The notes below the pieces were generated by a model. The model searched no databases. It saw only the letters and a list, made by a program, of their open reading frames with translations, and was not told the DNA's origin. A stretch of DNA of 64,000 nt, from NCBI RefSeq assembly GCF_002844395.1, contig NZ_CP025197.1:2914001-2978000 (forward strand), given 5' to 3'. The DNA is from Acetivibrio saccincola. GTDB lineage: Bacteria; Bacillota; Clostridia; Acetivibrionales; Acetivibrionaceae. Position numbers and translations under genes: made by a program. Every line of letters starts with the position of its first letter. Position 1 is the first letter of the stretch. Shown in pieces: positions 1 to 9,978 of this stretch.

Positions 1-499
1 TGTCAAGTCTATACTCAATTTTACCTGATTTTATTTCTTTAACTGCCTTTTCTACTTCCATTGTTACAGTTCCTGCTTTAGGGTTTGGCATTAATCCTTT
101 AGGTCCTAAAACCCTACCTAGTCTACCTACAACCCCCATCATATCAGGAGTAGCTACCACAACATCAAATTCAAACCAATTATCTTTTTGGATTTTAGTT
201 ACAAGTTCTTCTGCTCCTACAAAATCTGCACCTGCTTGTTCTGCCTCTCTTGCCTTGTCACCTTTTGCAAAAACAAGCACTCTTACATCTTTACCTGTTC
301 CATGAGGCAGCACAACTGCTCCTCTAACCTGCTGATCTGCATGTCTTGAGTCAACACCCAGTCTTATATGGGCTTCTACAGTTTCATCAAACTTTGCTCT
401 GGCTGTCTTTTGAACTAACTCAATAGCCTCAGTTGGATCATATAACTTTAATCTATCTACAAGCTTTGCGCTTTCAAGATATTTCTTTCCTCTTTTCAT
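1..499 (-). CDS. rplA: 50S ribosomal protein L1 (partial, C-terminus off the window)
   Basis: The minus-strand frame starts at ATG 497-499 behind AAAGGAGTG and runs off the left edge, giving about 166 of the usual ~230 residues. The visible part reads as L1: an N-terminal [13 protein letters not shown] segment, then [19 protein letters not shown], and [18 protein letters not shown] near the break. L1 binds 23S rRNA at the L1 stalk and in many bacteria represses its own rplK-rplA mRNA. It is the last visible gene of the rpmG-secE-nusG-rplK-rplA operon, 79 nt downstream of rplK. Confidence 0.95.
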   Translation of the reverse strand, partial: MKRGKKYLESAKLVDRLKLYDPTEAIELVQKTARAKFDETVEAHIRLGVDSRHADQQVRGAVVLPHGTGKDVRVLVFAKGDKAREAEQAGADFVGAEELVTKIQKDNWFEFDVVVATPDMMGVVGRLGRVLGPKGLMPNPKAGTVTMEVEKAVKEIKSGKIEYRLD

Positions 500-554
500 T
501 TTTTCACACTCCTTTGTGGTAATTATATCCGGAAACTTATGTTCCTCCCACTGC

Positions 555-581
555 TAATTTCCTTAAAATACAAGGAAATTA
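555..581 (-). promoter_or_regulatory. Inverted repeat between rplK and rplA, overlapping the rplK stop
   Basis: A perfect 10-bp inverted repeat (TAATTTCCTT / AAGGAAATTA, 7-nt loop) spans the rplK stop codon. No T-run follows on the minus strand, so it is not a convincing terminator. It could be an mRNA processing or stability hairpin, or an L1-related control site; the role is inferred only from position. Confidence 0.4.
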
Positions 582-1004
582 AGCTTCGATTTCTATTCCC
601 ATACTTCTGGCAGTTCCTGCAATCATTCTCTCCGCCGCTTCAATGCTTGCTGCATTTAAGTCAGGCATTTTGAGCTCAGCTATCTTTCTCAATTCCGCCT
701 TTGGCAGGGTTGCAACTTTCTCCTTATTTGGAACACCAGAAGCTTTTTCTATTTTGCAAGCTTTCTTAATCAGCACAGACGCTGGTGGTGTTTTTGTAAC
801 AAATGTGAATGATCTGTCAGCATAGACTGTTATAATTACAGGAATAATCATTCCTGCCTGGCTTGCAGTTCTTTCATTGAACTCTTTACAAAAGCCCATT
901 ATGTTAACACTATGCTGACCTAATGCTGGTCCAACCGGTGGAGCCGGAGTTGCTTTTCCCGCAGGAATTTGAAGTTTTATATAGCCGATAACTTTTTTAG
1001 CCAC
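579..1004 (-). CDS. rplK: 50S ribosomal protein L11
   Basis: L11 binds the GTPase-associated centre of 23S rRNA, where it helps factor binding and the stringent response. The signature [10 protein letters not shown] lies near residue 25, and the C-terminal half carries the [12 protein letters not shown] segment. A GTG at 1004 gives exactly 141 residues starting [12 protein letters not shown], the canonical length, with GGGAGG 8 nt upstream. A GTG three codons earlier lies inside that ribosome binding site and is unlikely. The gene follows nusG by 43 nt in the same operon. Confidence 0.96.
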   Translation of the reverse strand: MAKKVIGYIKLQIPAGKATPAPPVGPALGQHSVNIMGFCKEFNERTASQAGMIIPVIITVYADRSFTFVTKTPPASVLIKKACKIEKASGVPNKEKVATLPKAELRKIAELKMPDLNAASIEAAERMIAGTARSMGIEIEA

Positions 1005-1047
1005 ATTTTCCACCTCCCAATTAAATTACACCTTGTTTATATTTTGT

Positions 1048-1581
1048 TTATATTTTCTGAATTTGAAAGAGTTCCATTTCTACAGGAGTTTCTCTTCCAA
1101 ACATAGATACAGAAACACGTACTTTCTTCTTTTCCAAATTTATTTCTTCAACTGTTCCGATAAAGTTTTCTAACGGACCAGAAATTACCCTGACATTGTC
1201 TCCTATTTCATAGTCCAGCACAGGAGCAAATTCTTCAACTCCCATTGCCTTAATTTCCTCATCGGATAACGGCACAGGTTTAGAACCCGGACCTACAAAA
1301 CCAGTAACTCCTCGGGTATTTCTAACAACATACCAGGACTCATCAGTCATTACCATTTTTACCAAAACATACCCGGGGAAGACCTTTTTTAAAGTTGTCT
1401 TTTTCTTGCCATCTTTAATTTCAATCTGTTCTTCCATAGGTACGACAATATCTAAAATGTAATCCTGCATATTTCTGTTTTCAACTATTTTTTCAAGGTT
1501 AGCCTTTACCTTGTTTTCATACCCGGAATAGGTATGTACAACGTACCACTTTCCATTATCAGGTGCTTCGTTATTCTGCAT
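1048..1581 (-). CDS. nusG: Transcription termination/antitermination protein NusG
   Basis: NusG binds RNA polymerase, modulates pausing and Rho action, and links transcription to translation. The 177-residue protein has the NGN domain (KWYVVHTYSGYENKV near residue 10, GYVLVKMVM, GVTGFVGPG) and a C-terminal KOW domain (residues ~125-177, GDNVRVISGPLENFIG). AAAGGAGG at 1593-1600 sits 11 nt before ATG 1581, which decides the start; a TTG at 1605 lies upstream of that site and would give an 8-residue extension. It lies between secE and rplK, the usual order. Confidence 0.96.
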   Translation of the reverse strand: MQNNEAPDNGKWYVVHTYSGYENKVKANLEKIVENRNMQDYILDIVVPMEEQIEIKDGKKKTTLKKVFPGYVLVKMVMTDESWYVVRNTRGVTGFVGPGSKPVPLSDEEIKAMGVEEFAPVLDYEIGDNVRVISGPLENFIGTVEEINLEKKKVRVSVSMFGRETPVEMELFQIQKI

Positions 1582-1691
1582 AAGCCCTGAATCCTCCTTT
1601 GTCAACTATAAATCCAGGTGGCAACAAATATTAATACATATTCACATAATAGTGCATGTTCTAAATTGCGTATTAAAAGCAAATTTAACTT

Positions 1692-1913
1692 TTATACGTA
1701 AATTAGGGCCCTTAGCAGGTTTAAACCATAATCAAACAACCAAATGAAGATACCCAGTATCAAACACATAATCAACACTGTAAGAGTATTGTTTATAAGT
1801 TGGGTTTTTGTGGGCCATATAACTTTTTTTAATTCGTTTTTAACATCTTTAAAAAATTTTGAAAAACGTCCCTTTGCACTACTAGTCTTTGGATTTTTTG
1901 TTTTTTGAGCCAT
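1692..1913 (-). CDS. secE: Preprotein translocase subunit SecE
   Basis: This 73-residue protein has the single-membrane-span SecE form of Gram-positive bacteria: a basic, amphipathic N-terminal half (FSKFFKDVKNELKKVIWPTK, the conserved cytosolic segment) followed by one hydrophobic span, residues ~43-65. SecE clamps SecY in the Sec channel. A GGAGA box about 9 nt upstream selects ATG 1913 (MAQKTKNP) over the in-frame ATG at 1928, which lies upstream of that box. It lies between rpmG and nusG. Confidence 0.93.
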   Translation of the reverse strand: MAQKTKNPKTSSAKGRFSKFFKDVKNELKKVIWPTKTQLINNTLTVLIMCLILGIFIWLFDYGLNLLRALIYV

Positions 1914-1977
1914 TTTAAACATCTCCATTACTTTTTATTTCATAATTAAACTATATTACCCAATAATAGTCCAATTA

Positions 1978-2127
1978 CTATCTTGTTTCTTTATGGCTTG
2001 TGTGTTTACGGCAAAATTTGCAATACTTTCTCATTTCAAGTCTGTCAGGATCGTTTTTTCTGTTCTTCATGGTATTGTAATTTCTCCGCTTGCATTCCCC
2101 ACACGCTAATGTAATTTTAACTCTCAT
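1978..2127 (-). CDS. rpmG: 50S ribosomal protein L33, zinc-binding form
   Basis: The 49-residue protein begins [12 protein letters not shown] and has two CxxC pairs (CGEC near residue 9, CKFC near residue 39), so it is the zinc-binding C+ form of L33 in the large subunit. GGAGGTG lies 8-9 nt before ATG 2127. The frame remains open upstream to 2259, but that stretch lacks family resemblance and is leader. It heads the rpmG-secE-nusG-rplK-rplA operon. Confidence 0.95.
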   Translation of the reverse strand: MRVKITLACGECKRRNYNTMKNRKNDPDRLEMRKYCKFCRKHTSHKETR

Positions 2128-2230
2128 ATCTTCCACACCTCCAACAAACCTGTCTATAGCTAAATTTATATAAATGCCTATCAATATCTTTAGCCAAAAA
2201 AAAAAAGACGTACTACCTGAAACAACAAAT

Positions 2231-2259
2231 AGTTTATCACGTATGCTTTTAAAAGTCAA
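2231..2259 (-). promoter_or_regulatory. Candidate sigma-A promoter of the rpmG-secE-nusG-rplKA operon
   Basis: On the minus strand TTGACT (2254-2259) and TAAACT (2231-2236) are separated by 17 nt, about 100 nt upstream of the rpmG start. The -35 is good and the -10 moderate. Confidence 0.45.
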
Positions 2260-2320
2260 GCTGACTTTTAGAATTTTTTATAAAAAATCAAATTTTTTAT
2301 TGTATTTTTTAAAATCTTTT

Positions 2321-2349
2321 AAAAAGCATGGGATAAACCCACGCTTTTT
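2321..2349 (-). terminator. Intrinsic terminator after ilvB
   Basis: The arms AAAAAGCGTGGG and CCCATGCTTTTT pair with one G-U around a 5-nt loop and end in a T-run on the minus strand. It lies 8 nt past the ilvB stop and separates ilvDB from the ribosomal operon. Confidence 0.8.
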
Positions 2350-2356
2350 AAAAGAA

Positions 2357-4024
2357 TTACTCTTCTATTAATTCATCAATTGCCGCACCAGGTGGTACTA
2401 TAGGGAAAACTTTTTCGTCTTTGTCAATTTCAAAGTTTATCACCACAGGTGTGTCCTTTGAAGCAAGGGCTTCTTTTAGGGCATCATCCACTTCCTCAGG
2501 CTTTGTAACATTCATTCCTATTGCCCCGTAAGCTTTGGCCAAGGCTACAAAATCCGTTCCCCTGTCTATGGATGTAGCTGAATACCTGCTGTCATAAAAG
2601 AGATTTTGCCACTGCCTCACCATTCCCAAAGCACGGTTGTTGAATATTGCCACCACTATAGGAAGTTTGTATTCAACTGCTGTGGCAAGCTCGTTACAAT
2701 TCATTCTAAAGCTTCCGTCCCCTGCAACATTTATTACTTTTTTATCAGGAAGCCCTATTTGAGCTCCTATGCATGCACCAAGACCATATCCCATAGTGCC
2801 CAGCCCTCCGGATGAGAGGAACTGTCTTGGGGAGCTGTATTTATAAAACTGTGCCGCCCAAATCTGATGCTGGCCTACTTCTGTAGTTATTACAGCTTTC
2901 CCCCCTGTAAGCTCATACATTCTCTCTAGGATATAGCTTGGTTTTAGTTCACCCTTTGTCCGGGATTTTAATGGATAAGCTTTTTTCCACTCGTCAATTT
3001 TTTTATTCCATTCACTATATTCCTTTTCATCAACTTTTTCAGTTATTTTTTCAAGTATCTTTTTGATATTTCCTATAAGAGGATAATGCACAACTATATT
3101 TTTCCCAATCTCAGCCGGATCCACATCTATATGCATTATTTTAGCTTTTGGCGCAAATCTTTCAACATTGCTGATTACCCTGTCGCTAAACCTTGCACCT
3201 ATTGCAATAAATAGATCTGATTCAGATACTGCAAGGTTGGTAGTCTTGGTTCCATGCATACCTATCATACCCATGTATAAATCATTGGTTCCCGGAAAAG
3301 ACCCCATACCCATTAATGTTGTTGTAACAGGTATTTTGGTTTTCTCAGCAAACTTAATTAATTCTTCATTGGCTCCTGCTATGGAAACCCCGCCACCTGA
3401 AAGTATAATAGGCTTTTGGGACTCATTTATTACCTTTACAGCCTCGTCTATTTTGTCTTCCTTTACCTTTATAGGAATTTCTTTTACCGGTTCCGGCTCT
3501 TTAGGTGTGTACTCAGCCACCGCCGCAGTTACATCCTTACATATGTCAATTAGTACAGGTCCAGGTCTTCCTTCCTTTGCAATTCTAAAAGCATCTCTTA
3601 CTATATCAGCAAGTTTGTTAACGTCCTTTACGATATAATTATGCTTTGTAATGGGCATTGTAATGCCTGTTATATCCACTTCCTGGAAGGAATCTTTGCC
3701 AAGGAGGCTTGTTGCAACTTGTCCTGTTATAGCCACTACAGGCACTGAATCCATGTATGCAGTTGCAATACCTGTAACCAAATTGGTAGCCCCGGGGCCT
3801 GATGTAGCTAGACAAACTCCCACCTTGCCTGTGGCTCTTGCATAGCCGTCCGCTGCGTGGGAAGCCCCTTGCTCGTGGGAAACCAATATATGCCTTATGG
3901 AATCTTTGGCTTTATACAGTGCATCATAAATATTCAGCACTGCACCTCCCGGGAAACCAAAAATTGTATCCACACCCTGTTCCTTTAAACACTCTATTAA
4001 TATTTCTGCACCTGTTAATTTCAT
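2357..4024 (-). CDS. ilvB: Acetolactate synthase, large (catalytic) subunit
   Basis: This thiamine-diphosphate enzyme condenses two pyruvates to acetolactate for valine and leucine, or pyruvate with 2-oxobutyrate for isoleucine. The 555-residue chain has the N-terminal ThDP pyrimidine domain with the catalytic Glu in SHEQGASHAADGYARATG (E51), a central nucleotide-binding-like domain, and the C-terminal ThDP/Mg2+ motif GDGSF...NN at 435-463. GGAGGT selects ATG 4024 over an upstream in-frame start at 4057. It follows ilvD by 102 nt, probably in one operon. No regulatory subunit gene (ilvN) is next to it, so feedback control must come from elsewhere or be absent. Confidence 0.93.
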   Translation of the reverse strand: MKLTGAEILIECLKEQGVDTIFGFPGGAVLNIYDALYKAKDSIRHILVSHEQGASHAADGYARATGKVGVCLATSGPGATNLVTGIATAYMDSVPVVAITGQVATSLLGKDSFQEVDITGITMPITKHNYIVKDVNKLADIVRDAFRIAKEGRPGPVLIDICKDVTAAVAEYTPKEPEPVKEIPIKVKEDKIDEAVKVINESQKPIILSGGGVSIAGANEELIKFAEKTKIPVTTTLMGMGSFPGTNDLYMGMIGMHGTKTTNLAVSESDLFIAIGARFSDRVISNVERFAPKAKIMHIDVDPAEIGKNIVVHYPLIGNIKKILEKITEKVDEKEYSEWNKKIDEWKKAYPLKSRTKGELKPSYILERMYELTGGKAVITTEVGQHQIWAAQFYKYSSPRQFLSSGGLGTMGYGLGACIGAQIGLPDKKVINVAGDGSFRMNCNELATAVEYKLPIVVAIFNNRALGMVRQWQNLFYDSRYSATSIDRGTDFVALAKAYGAIGMNVTKPEEVDDALKEALASKDTPVVINFEIDKDEKVFPIVPPGAAIDELIEE

Positions 4025-4126
4025 ACCCTTACCTCCATAATTCTTTTCTCTTCTCAAATACAGTCATTATATATGCCTTTCAGCCTTATATATGCCTTTT
4101 TTCCGTTACAGACCTTTATCCTGTAG

Positions 4127-5785
4127 TTATTTTAATACAGCTCCTGTACTTGCAGATGTAACAAGTCTTGCGTACCTTCCCAGGTAACCTTTTGTTATCT
4201 TAGGTTCAGGGGCTTTCCACTCCTTCATTCTCTCCTGTAGTTCAGCATCAGATATTTCAACATTAAGCTTTCCTTCATTTATGTCAATGTGAATAATATC
4301 CCCTTCCCTGACAACTGCAATTGGCCCTCCTTCCATTGCCTCCGGTGAAACGTGACCAATGGAAGCACCTCTTGTTGCTCCTGAAAAACGCCCGTCAGTA
4401 ATTAGTGCAACATCTTTATCAAGACCCATTCCGGCAATAGCAGAAGTAGGTCCTAACATCTCTCTCATTCCGGGGCCGCCCTTAGGTCCTTCATATCTTA
4501 TGATAACTACATCCCCTTTATTAATTTTACCTTCATATATGGCTTTTATAGCATCATCTTCTGAATCAAAGACCCTTGCCGGTCCTTTGTGAACAAGCAT
4601 CTCCTCTGCAACTGCAGCCCTTTTTACAACTGCACCGTCAGGTGCCAGATTACCTCTTAAAACGGCTATTCCACCAGTTTCACTGTATGGGTTGTCCACA
4701 CTTCTTATAACATCATAATCTAAAACCTCTGCCTTTTCAATGTTTTCTCTAATGGTCTTTCCTGTAACCGTCATAAGGTCTAAATGCAGCAAATTCTTTT
4801 TGGAGAGTTCTTTCATAACAGCCTGAACCCCTCCTGCTGCATAAAGGTCTTGAATATGGTGATGTCCTGCCGGTGCTAATTTGCACAGGTTAGGAACCTT
4901 ACTGCTTATTTCATTTACTATATCTAAATTAATTTCCACTCCTGCCTCATTTGCAATGGCGGGTAAATGCAGTATTGAATTTGTTGAACAGCCTAAGGCC
5001 ATGTCAACGGTCAGTGCATTTTCAAAGGCTTTTTCAGTTAAAATATCTGATGGCCTTATATTCTTTTCTACCATTTCCATAACTTTCATGCCTGCATATT
5101 TTGCAAGACGGAGTCTTTCTGCATACACAGCCGGTATTGTCCCGTTACCTGGAAGCCCAAGTCCTAATACTTCCGTGAGGCAATTCATTGAGTTGGCTGT
5201 AAACATTCCGGAACATGAACCGCAGCTTGGACATGCATAATTTTCACAGTCTAAAACATCTTCTTCACTCATCTTGCCGGCCTTGTACGCTCCCACCGCC
5301 TCAAAAACGCTGTTTAAATCCAAAAATTTTCCTCCCCGCTTAATGGATAGCATTGGTCCGCCGCTTATTACAACAGATGGCACATTAATTCTGGCAGCGG
5401 CCATCAGCATACCGGGAACTATTTTATCGCAGTTAGGTATAAAAACCATACCGTCAAAACTATGGGCAAGTCCCATGGCTTCGCATGAATCGGCAATAAG
5501 CTCCCTTGTAGCAAGGGAATATTTCATACCTACATGTCCCATGGCTATGCCGTCACAAACACCTATAGCACCAAATTCAACAGGTGTTCCGCCTGCCATT
5601 CTTATTCCTGCTTTCACTGCTTCTGTAATTTTATCTAAATGAGTATGTCCAGGAATTATCTCGCTTTTAGAATTTGCTATACCTATTAATGGTCTTGAGA
5701 TTTCTTCGTCAGTATATCCCATTGCTTTAAATAAAGACCTGTGGGGTGCTCTTTCTATACCTTTTTTAACAGCATCACTTTTCAT
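4127..5785 (-). CDS. ilvD: Dihydroxy-acid dehydratase
   Basis: IlvD dehydrates 2,3-dihydroxyisovalerate and 2,3-dihydroxy-3-methylvalerate to the 2-oxoacids of the branched-chain amino acid pathway, using an Fe-S cluster and Mg2+. The 552-residue protein is full length. Cluster cysteines appear in CDG (near residue 77), PNCDKIVPG (near 120) and [14 protein letters not shown] (near 190). The C-terminal [19 protein letters not shown] motif is intact. GAGAGGA lies before ATG 5785. It is upstream of ilvB. The 136 nt ahead of it is AT-rich, with no clear promoter, T-box or leader peptide. Confidence 0.95.
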   Translation of the reverse strand: MKSDAVKKGIERAPHRSLFKAMGYTDEEISRPLIGIANSKSEIIPGHTHLDKITEAVKAGIRMAGGTPVEFGAIGVCDGIAMGHVGMKYSLATRELIADSCEAMGLAHSFDGMVFIPNCDKIVPGMLMAAARINVPSVVISGGPMLSIKRGGKFLDLNSVFEAVGAYKAGKMSEEDVLDCENYACPSCGSCSGMFTANSMNCLTEVLGLGLPGNGTIPAVYAERLRLAKYAGMKVMEMVEKNIRPSDILTEKAFENALTVDMALGCSTNSILHLPAIANEAGVEINLDIVNEISSKVPNLCKLAPAGHHHIQDLYAAGGVQAVMKELSKKNLLHLDLMTVTGKTIRENIEKAEVLDYDVIRSVDNPYSETGGIAVLRGNLAPDGAVVKRAAVAEEMLVHKGPARVFDSEDDAIKAIYEGKINKGDVVIIRYEGPKGGPGMREMLGPTSAIAGMGLDKDVALITDGRFSGATRGASIGHVSPEAMEGGPIAVVREGDIIHIDINEGKLNVEISDAELQERMKEWKAPEPKITKGYLGRYARLVTSASTGAVLK

Positions 5786-5921
5786 AATTCATTCCTCTCT
5801 TTCTGCAAAAAATTTGTGCTTTTGTATTAAAATTAAAAATATTTGCTTTTATATCAAATTCAAATATATTAAATTTTAAAAATGTTTTATATTTTAAAAT
5901 TGTTTTATATTAATAAACTAT

Positions 5922-6632
5922 CTATCCTTTGGGAAATATCCAGCTGACTATAAAATTATTTTCGTAAAAATATTTAGCCACAGCAGATGTTTCTATAGAT
6001 TCAAAGAATCCTTTAAACAACGGTGTTGCGTGAAATAACATTAAAATTGCAAATATAATATAGATTGTTAAAAGCCCCTCTATAGCCCCCAATGCAAAAC
6101 CCCCTAATTTGTCTGCCTGTTTTAAAACAGGTAACCTTGACACTTTTTTTAGAATAGATCTGGCAAATATAAGAGCTATTCTTGCAACAATATATAATAA
6201 AATCACACTGATAACGGTTGTAACAAAATTTGCCAAAACGTCACTGATTTTATCAGCTATTGATGCATAGTCAATTAATTCCCCTACATTTGGCATTTTT
6301 TCAGCCACTTTATCACTAATAAGGTTTTTCAAAAATCCCGGAAGTTTGAGCCCGTCTACCATGGATTCTGCCGCCTCTGCAGCCCCTTCATTTACTGCAG
6401 ACATCTGGGCATCCTGCTGAAGCATTAATTTACCATAAATACCGGATTTGATTTTTGTAAAAATAAAAGTCCCTGCCAAAATTTTAGCCACAAACGGGGA
6501 AAATTTAACGGCTACTAAAACTGCTATAAAAAAGGATGCCAGCTTTAATAAAGAAAGCATAAGACCTTTTCTAAACCCAAAATAGCCAAACCCCAAAATA
6601 ATTGCCAATACAAAAATATCAGTCCAGTTCAT
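5922..6632 (-). CDS. CvpA family membrane protein
   Basis: The 236-residue protein starts MNWTDIFVLAIILGFGYFGFRKG, the N-terminal signature of the CvpA family, followed by a second span. After a hydrophilic middle region (~70-135, rich in Ala and charged residues) come two more spans (~140-160 and ~185-205), for about four in all. CvpA proteins are named from E. coli colicin V production; the role in Clostridia is unknown. GGGGTGA lies before ATG 6632. It lies 106 nt downstream of the beta-propeller gene and may share its transcript. Confidence 0.75.
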   Translation of the reverse strand: MNWTDIFVLAIILGFGYFGFRKGLMLSLLKLASFFIAVLVAVKFSPFVAKILAGTFIFTKIKSGIYGKLMLQQDAQMSAVNEGAAEAAESMVDGLKLPGFLKNLISDKVAEKMPNVGELIDYASIADKISDVLANFVTTVISVILLYIVARIALIFARSILKKVSRLPVLKQADKLGGFALGAIEGLLTIYIIFAILMLFHATPLFKGFFESIETSAVAKYFYENNFIVSWIFPKG

Positions 6633-6664
6633 ATTTTCACCCCATAATCACAAAATACATATTT

Positions 6665-6713
6665 AAATTATTAAATTAACCCACATTTTTAAATTATCAA
6701 ATTAACCCACATT
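6665..6713. repeat. Two-copy 26-bp tandem repeat
   Basis: AAATTATTAAATTAACCCAC is followed 26 nt later by a copy with one change, in the gap between the CvpA gene and the DUF5711-like gene. No function is evident. Confidence 0.6.
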
Positions 6714-6738
6714 AAATTTGCATTTAAATATAACTACC

Positions 6739-7911
6739 CTATGATATATTTATAATAACAATTTTATTTTCTGCTACCACCAATATTTCTCTTTTGTTTA
6801 AAAAACCAATATACTCAATATCAGTTTTAAAATTATATTCATTTATGACTTTTCCCTGTGTATTTACAATATAAAGCTTTTTCCCTGAATTTATGGCAAT
6901 AACATCTTCATCTGCCGCCAGGGCTTTTAAACTGTCTTCTATAATAAAATTTGCAAATTCCCCTCCATCCATATCATAAATAAATATATCTGATTTATTA
7001 TTAAAAAAGCCTTTGCTTTCTTTTCCTATAGCTACTATTATATACTTGCCTTTAATTAAATCAAAATCATAAATACTTCCATTTACAGGTATGTTCCACT
7101 TTTCTTTTAAGTCATTACCTAAAAAGGTGATATAAGAATCCCCCACAGCCATAATAAGGTCATCTTCAATATATTTTGCAAGAGGAAAAAATCCCTCCTC
7201 AAAATCCTTTACGGTGTCCTTTTTGCTTTTTATATTATATTTTTTTAAGTGGGTAGCTGCATTCACCCCTGATGTAATGGCATAATTTAGCATAACATCT
7301 TCCCCACTTGGGGACACATTTGCTGATAAAATAAAATCATCCCCGGAATTATCAATAAAATACCTTATCCCTTCCTCATTAAACACACTGGCTGCATTTC
7401 TGCTTCTATTTTCTTCGTGAACAACAGCTACATGTCCTTTTTCGTTAATATCTGCATTTATTATGCTGCCATCTAGTTCTTTTTTCCAAAGCTCATTTAT
7501 CCCCTTAAAAACAAAAATATCCTTACCCTTTACATCAGCTATCAAAAGGTATTCCCCTGAAGTCTTAATTAAAGGATTTTTAAAAGAACCACGTAAAGTC
7601 TTTTTTACCTCACCTTTTTTGTCTATAAAATCTATTTTGTCCTGTGTGCATTTTACAATGTAGCCACCGCATATTGCAAATTTCGCATTAGTGCTACCAT
7701 CATAAGCTATTTCAAGAGAAACTTTTTTATCTTTTATAAGTTCATTTTTAAACAGTTCTTTAACAGATACTTCTCTTATATCTATTTCATTTAAATTTAA
7801 ATATGCCGCCACCGATGTACTAATAATTATAAACACAAGTACAATAAATAACAATATATTAAATTTACCGTGCTTTTTTTTAGAACTAATATCTCTTCTA
7901 GGGATATCCAA
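6739..7911 (-). CDS. DUF5711-like membrane-anchored beta-propeller protein
   Basis: The 390-residue protein has a basic N-terminus, one membrane span at residues ~18-40, and a long extracytoplasmic part of repeated short beta-strand blades (for example GEYLLIADVKGKDIFVFKGINELWKKEL and DEDVIAINSGKKLYIVNTQGKVINEYNF). This matches the DUF5711/WD40-like family, whose function is unknown. The start is a TTG at 7911 behind AGGGGTG. The CvpA gene follows it. The family assignment rests on architecture and recalled resemblance. Confidence 0.6.
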   Translation of the reverse strand: MDIPRRDISSKKKHGKFNILLFIVLVFIIISTSVAAYLNLNEIDIREVSVKELFKNELIKDKKVSLEIAYDGSTNAKFAICGGYIVKCTQDKIDFIDKKGEVKKTLRGSFKNPLIKTSGEYLLIADVKGKDIFVFKGINELWKKELDGSIINADINEKGHVAVVHEENRSRNAASVFNEEGIRYFIDNSGDDFILSANVSPSGEDVMLNYAITSGVNAATHLKKYNIKSKKDTVKDFEEGFFPLAKYIEDDLIMAVGDSYITFLGNDLKEKWNIPVNGSIYDFDLIKGKYIIVAIGKESKGFFNNKSDIFIYDMDGGEFANFIIEDSLKALAADEDVIAINSGKKLYIVNTQGKVINEYNFKTDIEYIGFLNKREILVVAENKIVIINIS

Positions 7912-8313
7912 AATAATTCACCCCTGTTTATCTTTTGTGTCTTTTTTTGGTGCATTTCTTTTTTAGTTTTCATTAGATATTAGTTATTGTACCACATGAA
8001 ATAATCAGCCGCAATCTCTGTAAATATTTCGATAGCGTCAATTTATTGTAGGAAAAAGAAAAGTAGATGGCATCCCATTTTTTATTTGTGCAACTATTTC
8101 AAATAACGGTCTCTTAGTAACGAAAGTGTTTTACATCATTTTGAGCCTTATTTTCTTTTATAATTCCTCTAACTTATTGTCTATTATACCATATAACTCT
8201 TTCTTTCTATAAAGAATTCATTTTACTCAATACTTGTGACAAATTAGTACGTTTTGTTATCTATGTTCCTTCACATTTTAACGCTACTTTTAAAAGAAAA
8301 AAGTATTTCTATT

Positions 8314-8397
8314 GTACCATTTTCCATTTTGTCAAGGCTAAAACAAGCGGGCAAAGCCCGGCCTTGACAAGTAGTAGGGCTCCGCGGGTCATGGTAC
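8314..8397. repeat. Nested palindrome in the 3' part of the ISLre2 element
   Basis: The outer arms GTACCAT / ATGGTAC enclose GTCAAGGC / GCCTTGAC, which in turn encloses CGGGC-AAA-GCCCG. The GTCAAGG...CCTTGAC core recurs in the IS3 element at 42172-42210. Confidence 0.6.
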
Positions 8398-8538
8398 TAA
8401 AGTTTTGCTTTTTTCTTTTCTTTTTCTTTTTTTATGTTTTTTCTTTTTCTTTGTCTTTTTTCCAGATATGTATAATTCCTATTGGATAGGCTTACTTGTA
8501 AACTTTCCCGTAATTTTTGCTTTATTATTACCTCATCC

Positions 8539-9978
8539 CTATCCGCATATACCTATAATACGCCTTAATTCTTTATATAAACCAGTTTTACACCCCTTAT
8601 GAATAACAGTTAAATTACTATTCCATACACTCTCATACCTGTTTGATGACTTCTTTAATTCCTTAATTAATTTTTCCTGAATTTCTTGCCTACTAGATGC
8701 TAACTTTTTTTGTTTTTGTGCCATAACTATGTCATATACCTTACCGCCATTCTTCTTGTATATTATTAGCTTTGACATCTTTTCTACACCTTTTCTCGAC
8801 CAGCCTTTAGGTCTTGAACTTAAACGGGATGAAAATACATGACTCACATGACCTTCAGCACTACAACCCACTATTCCTCTGTTTGACCTTATTTCTATAC
8901 CATCCCAATTATTTAAAATATATCGCTTTGCATTTTTTATAGCCTTTATTTTATTTTCATTATCGCCTGTCTTTTCAATTATCTTTTTAAAAACCTTTGT
9001 TAGCATTTTTTTATCAGATAAATTCAAAGCCTCCTGTAAATCTTGGCTTATTGCTTCATCATTTAAATGTGTGGTCGCAACTCTTACGTATTTTTGAAGA
9101 TGGTATCTATCAAGTACAAATTTACTTTTTGAAAGACAGTTAACTCCTTGCCTTATCCATGACGCCCCATCTCCTGATATATACACCGTCTCTAAAAAAT
9201 CAACGTCATATTGTTTATATATGTATTCCGATACTTCAAGCCACAAATCTTCTGAATTCTTATACACTCCCCCAAAATATCGAACATTCTTTAATACTTT
9301 TCTCTTCTTATTACTTTTTTCAAAGTCAATTCCCTCATGCACATATACAAGTTTTGGCATAATTGTATTTCTCTTGCCCTTCTCATTCTGTCTCAATATA
9401 CTTTTTTGTTGTAATGCTACATGGTCCTCATCGGCCTCAACATACAATATTTTTACTTCTCTCTTTTTATCTACTTTTATTTCAGGCTCAACTATTTCAA
9501 TATTATGTATTTTATTCATCACTGCTTGTTTGCTGATTTCATCAATATATGTCGCCTTTTCTCCTGCCTTTCTGTAGCTGCTGTCAGCTGCTTCATCTAT
9601 TGCATTAATTACAACATCGGCACTTACTCTGTCATGTGGTTCTACACCTACAATCCTGTCGACTAGGTGTTGTCTATTACCATTTTCCTTATGCTTAAAA
9701 TATGTCCTGTTATAACTTAGTGTTCCAAATGTCGTTAAAATAGCTGTTTTATCTTTTCTTATAATTTCCCAATACTGTTTCCTTATTTCACAGTTACGGA
9801 AATATTCATCCATATCTTCAAGCACTTCTTTAAGTATATCGCGTCCAAGTTTAAATAAATCTTCTTTTAGACCAAGAACAAGATCAGCTAAGTCTTTTCC
9901 TTCTTCAATAAAATTTTTTATCTTTTTTTCAATTCTTTTTACCCCAAATTCATTAAAATGTTGTATACTATTATACAT
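8539..9978 (-). CDS. ISLre2 (UPF0236) family transposase
   Basis: About 479 residues with features of the ISLre2/UPF0236 family: an N-terminal helical region, AILTTFGTLSYNRTYFKHK, then EPHDRVSADVV, VEADEDHVALQ and YISGDGASWIRQG, and a C-terminal GCSAEGHVSHVFSSRLSSRPKGWS block that carries conserved residues of the family. Conserved Asp positions in ADEDH and GDGA are candidate catalytic acids. AAAGGA lies ~11 nt before ATG 9978; an ATG at 9990 immediately abuts that box and is less likely. The frame is intact, so the element could be active. Confidence 0.88.
   Translation of the reverse strand: MYNSIQHFNEFGVKRIEKKIKNFIEEGKDLADLVLGLKEDLFKLGRDILKEVLEDMDEYFRNCEIRKQYWEIIRKDKTAILTTFGTLSYNRTYFKHKENGNRQHLVDRIVGVEPHDRVSADVVINAIDEAADSSYRKAGEKATYIDEISKQAVMNKIHNIEIVEPEIKVDKKREVKILYVEADEDHVALQQKSILRQNEKGKRNTIMPKLVYVHEGIDFEKSNKKRKVLKNVRYFGGVYKNSEDLWLEVSEYIYKQYDVDFLETVYISGDGASWIRQGVNCLSKSKFVLDRYHLQKYVRVATTHLNDEAISQDLQEALNLSDKKMLTKVFKKIIEKTGDNENKIKAIKNAKRYILNNWDGIEIRSNRGIVGCSAEGHVSHVFSSRLSSRPKGWSRKGVEKMSKLIIYKKNGGKVYDIVMAQKQKKLASSRQEIQEKLIKELKKSSNRYESVWNSNLTVIHKGCKTGLYKELRRIIGICG

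Noticed and set aside
555-581. A terminator between rplK and rplA
   Set aside because: The hairpin is AT-rich and has no T-run; the genes are normally cotranscribed.
1978-2259. A 93-residue reading of the L33 gene
   Set aside because: The extra 44 residues show no family resemblance and include the poly-Lys/Phe product of an A-run; GGAGGTG lies just before the internal ATG.
3168-3638. Long plus-strand frames opposite ilvB, and similar ones opposite ilvD, the P-type ATPase, the chemoreceptor and the capsid gene
   Set aside because: They are mirror frames of clearly conserved genes, without their own ribosome binding sites or families.
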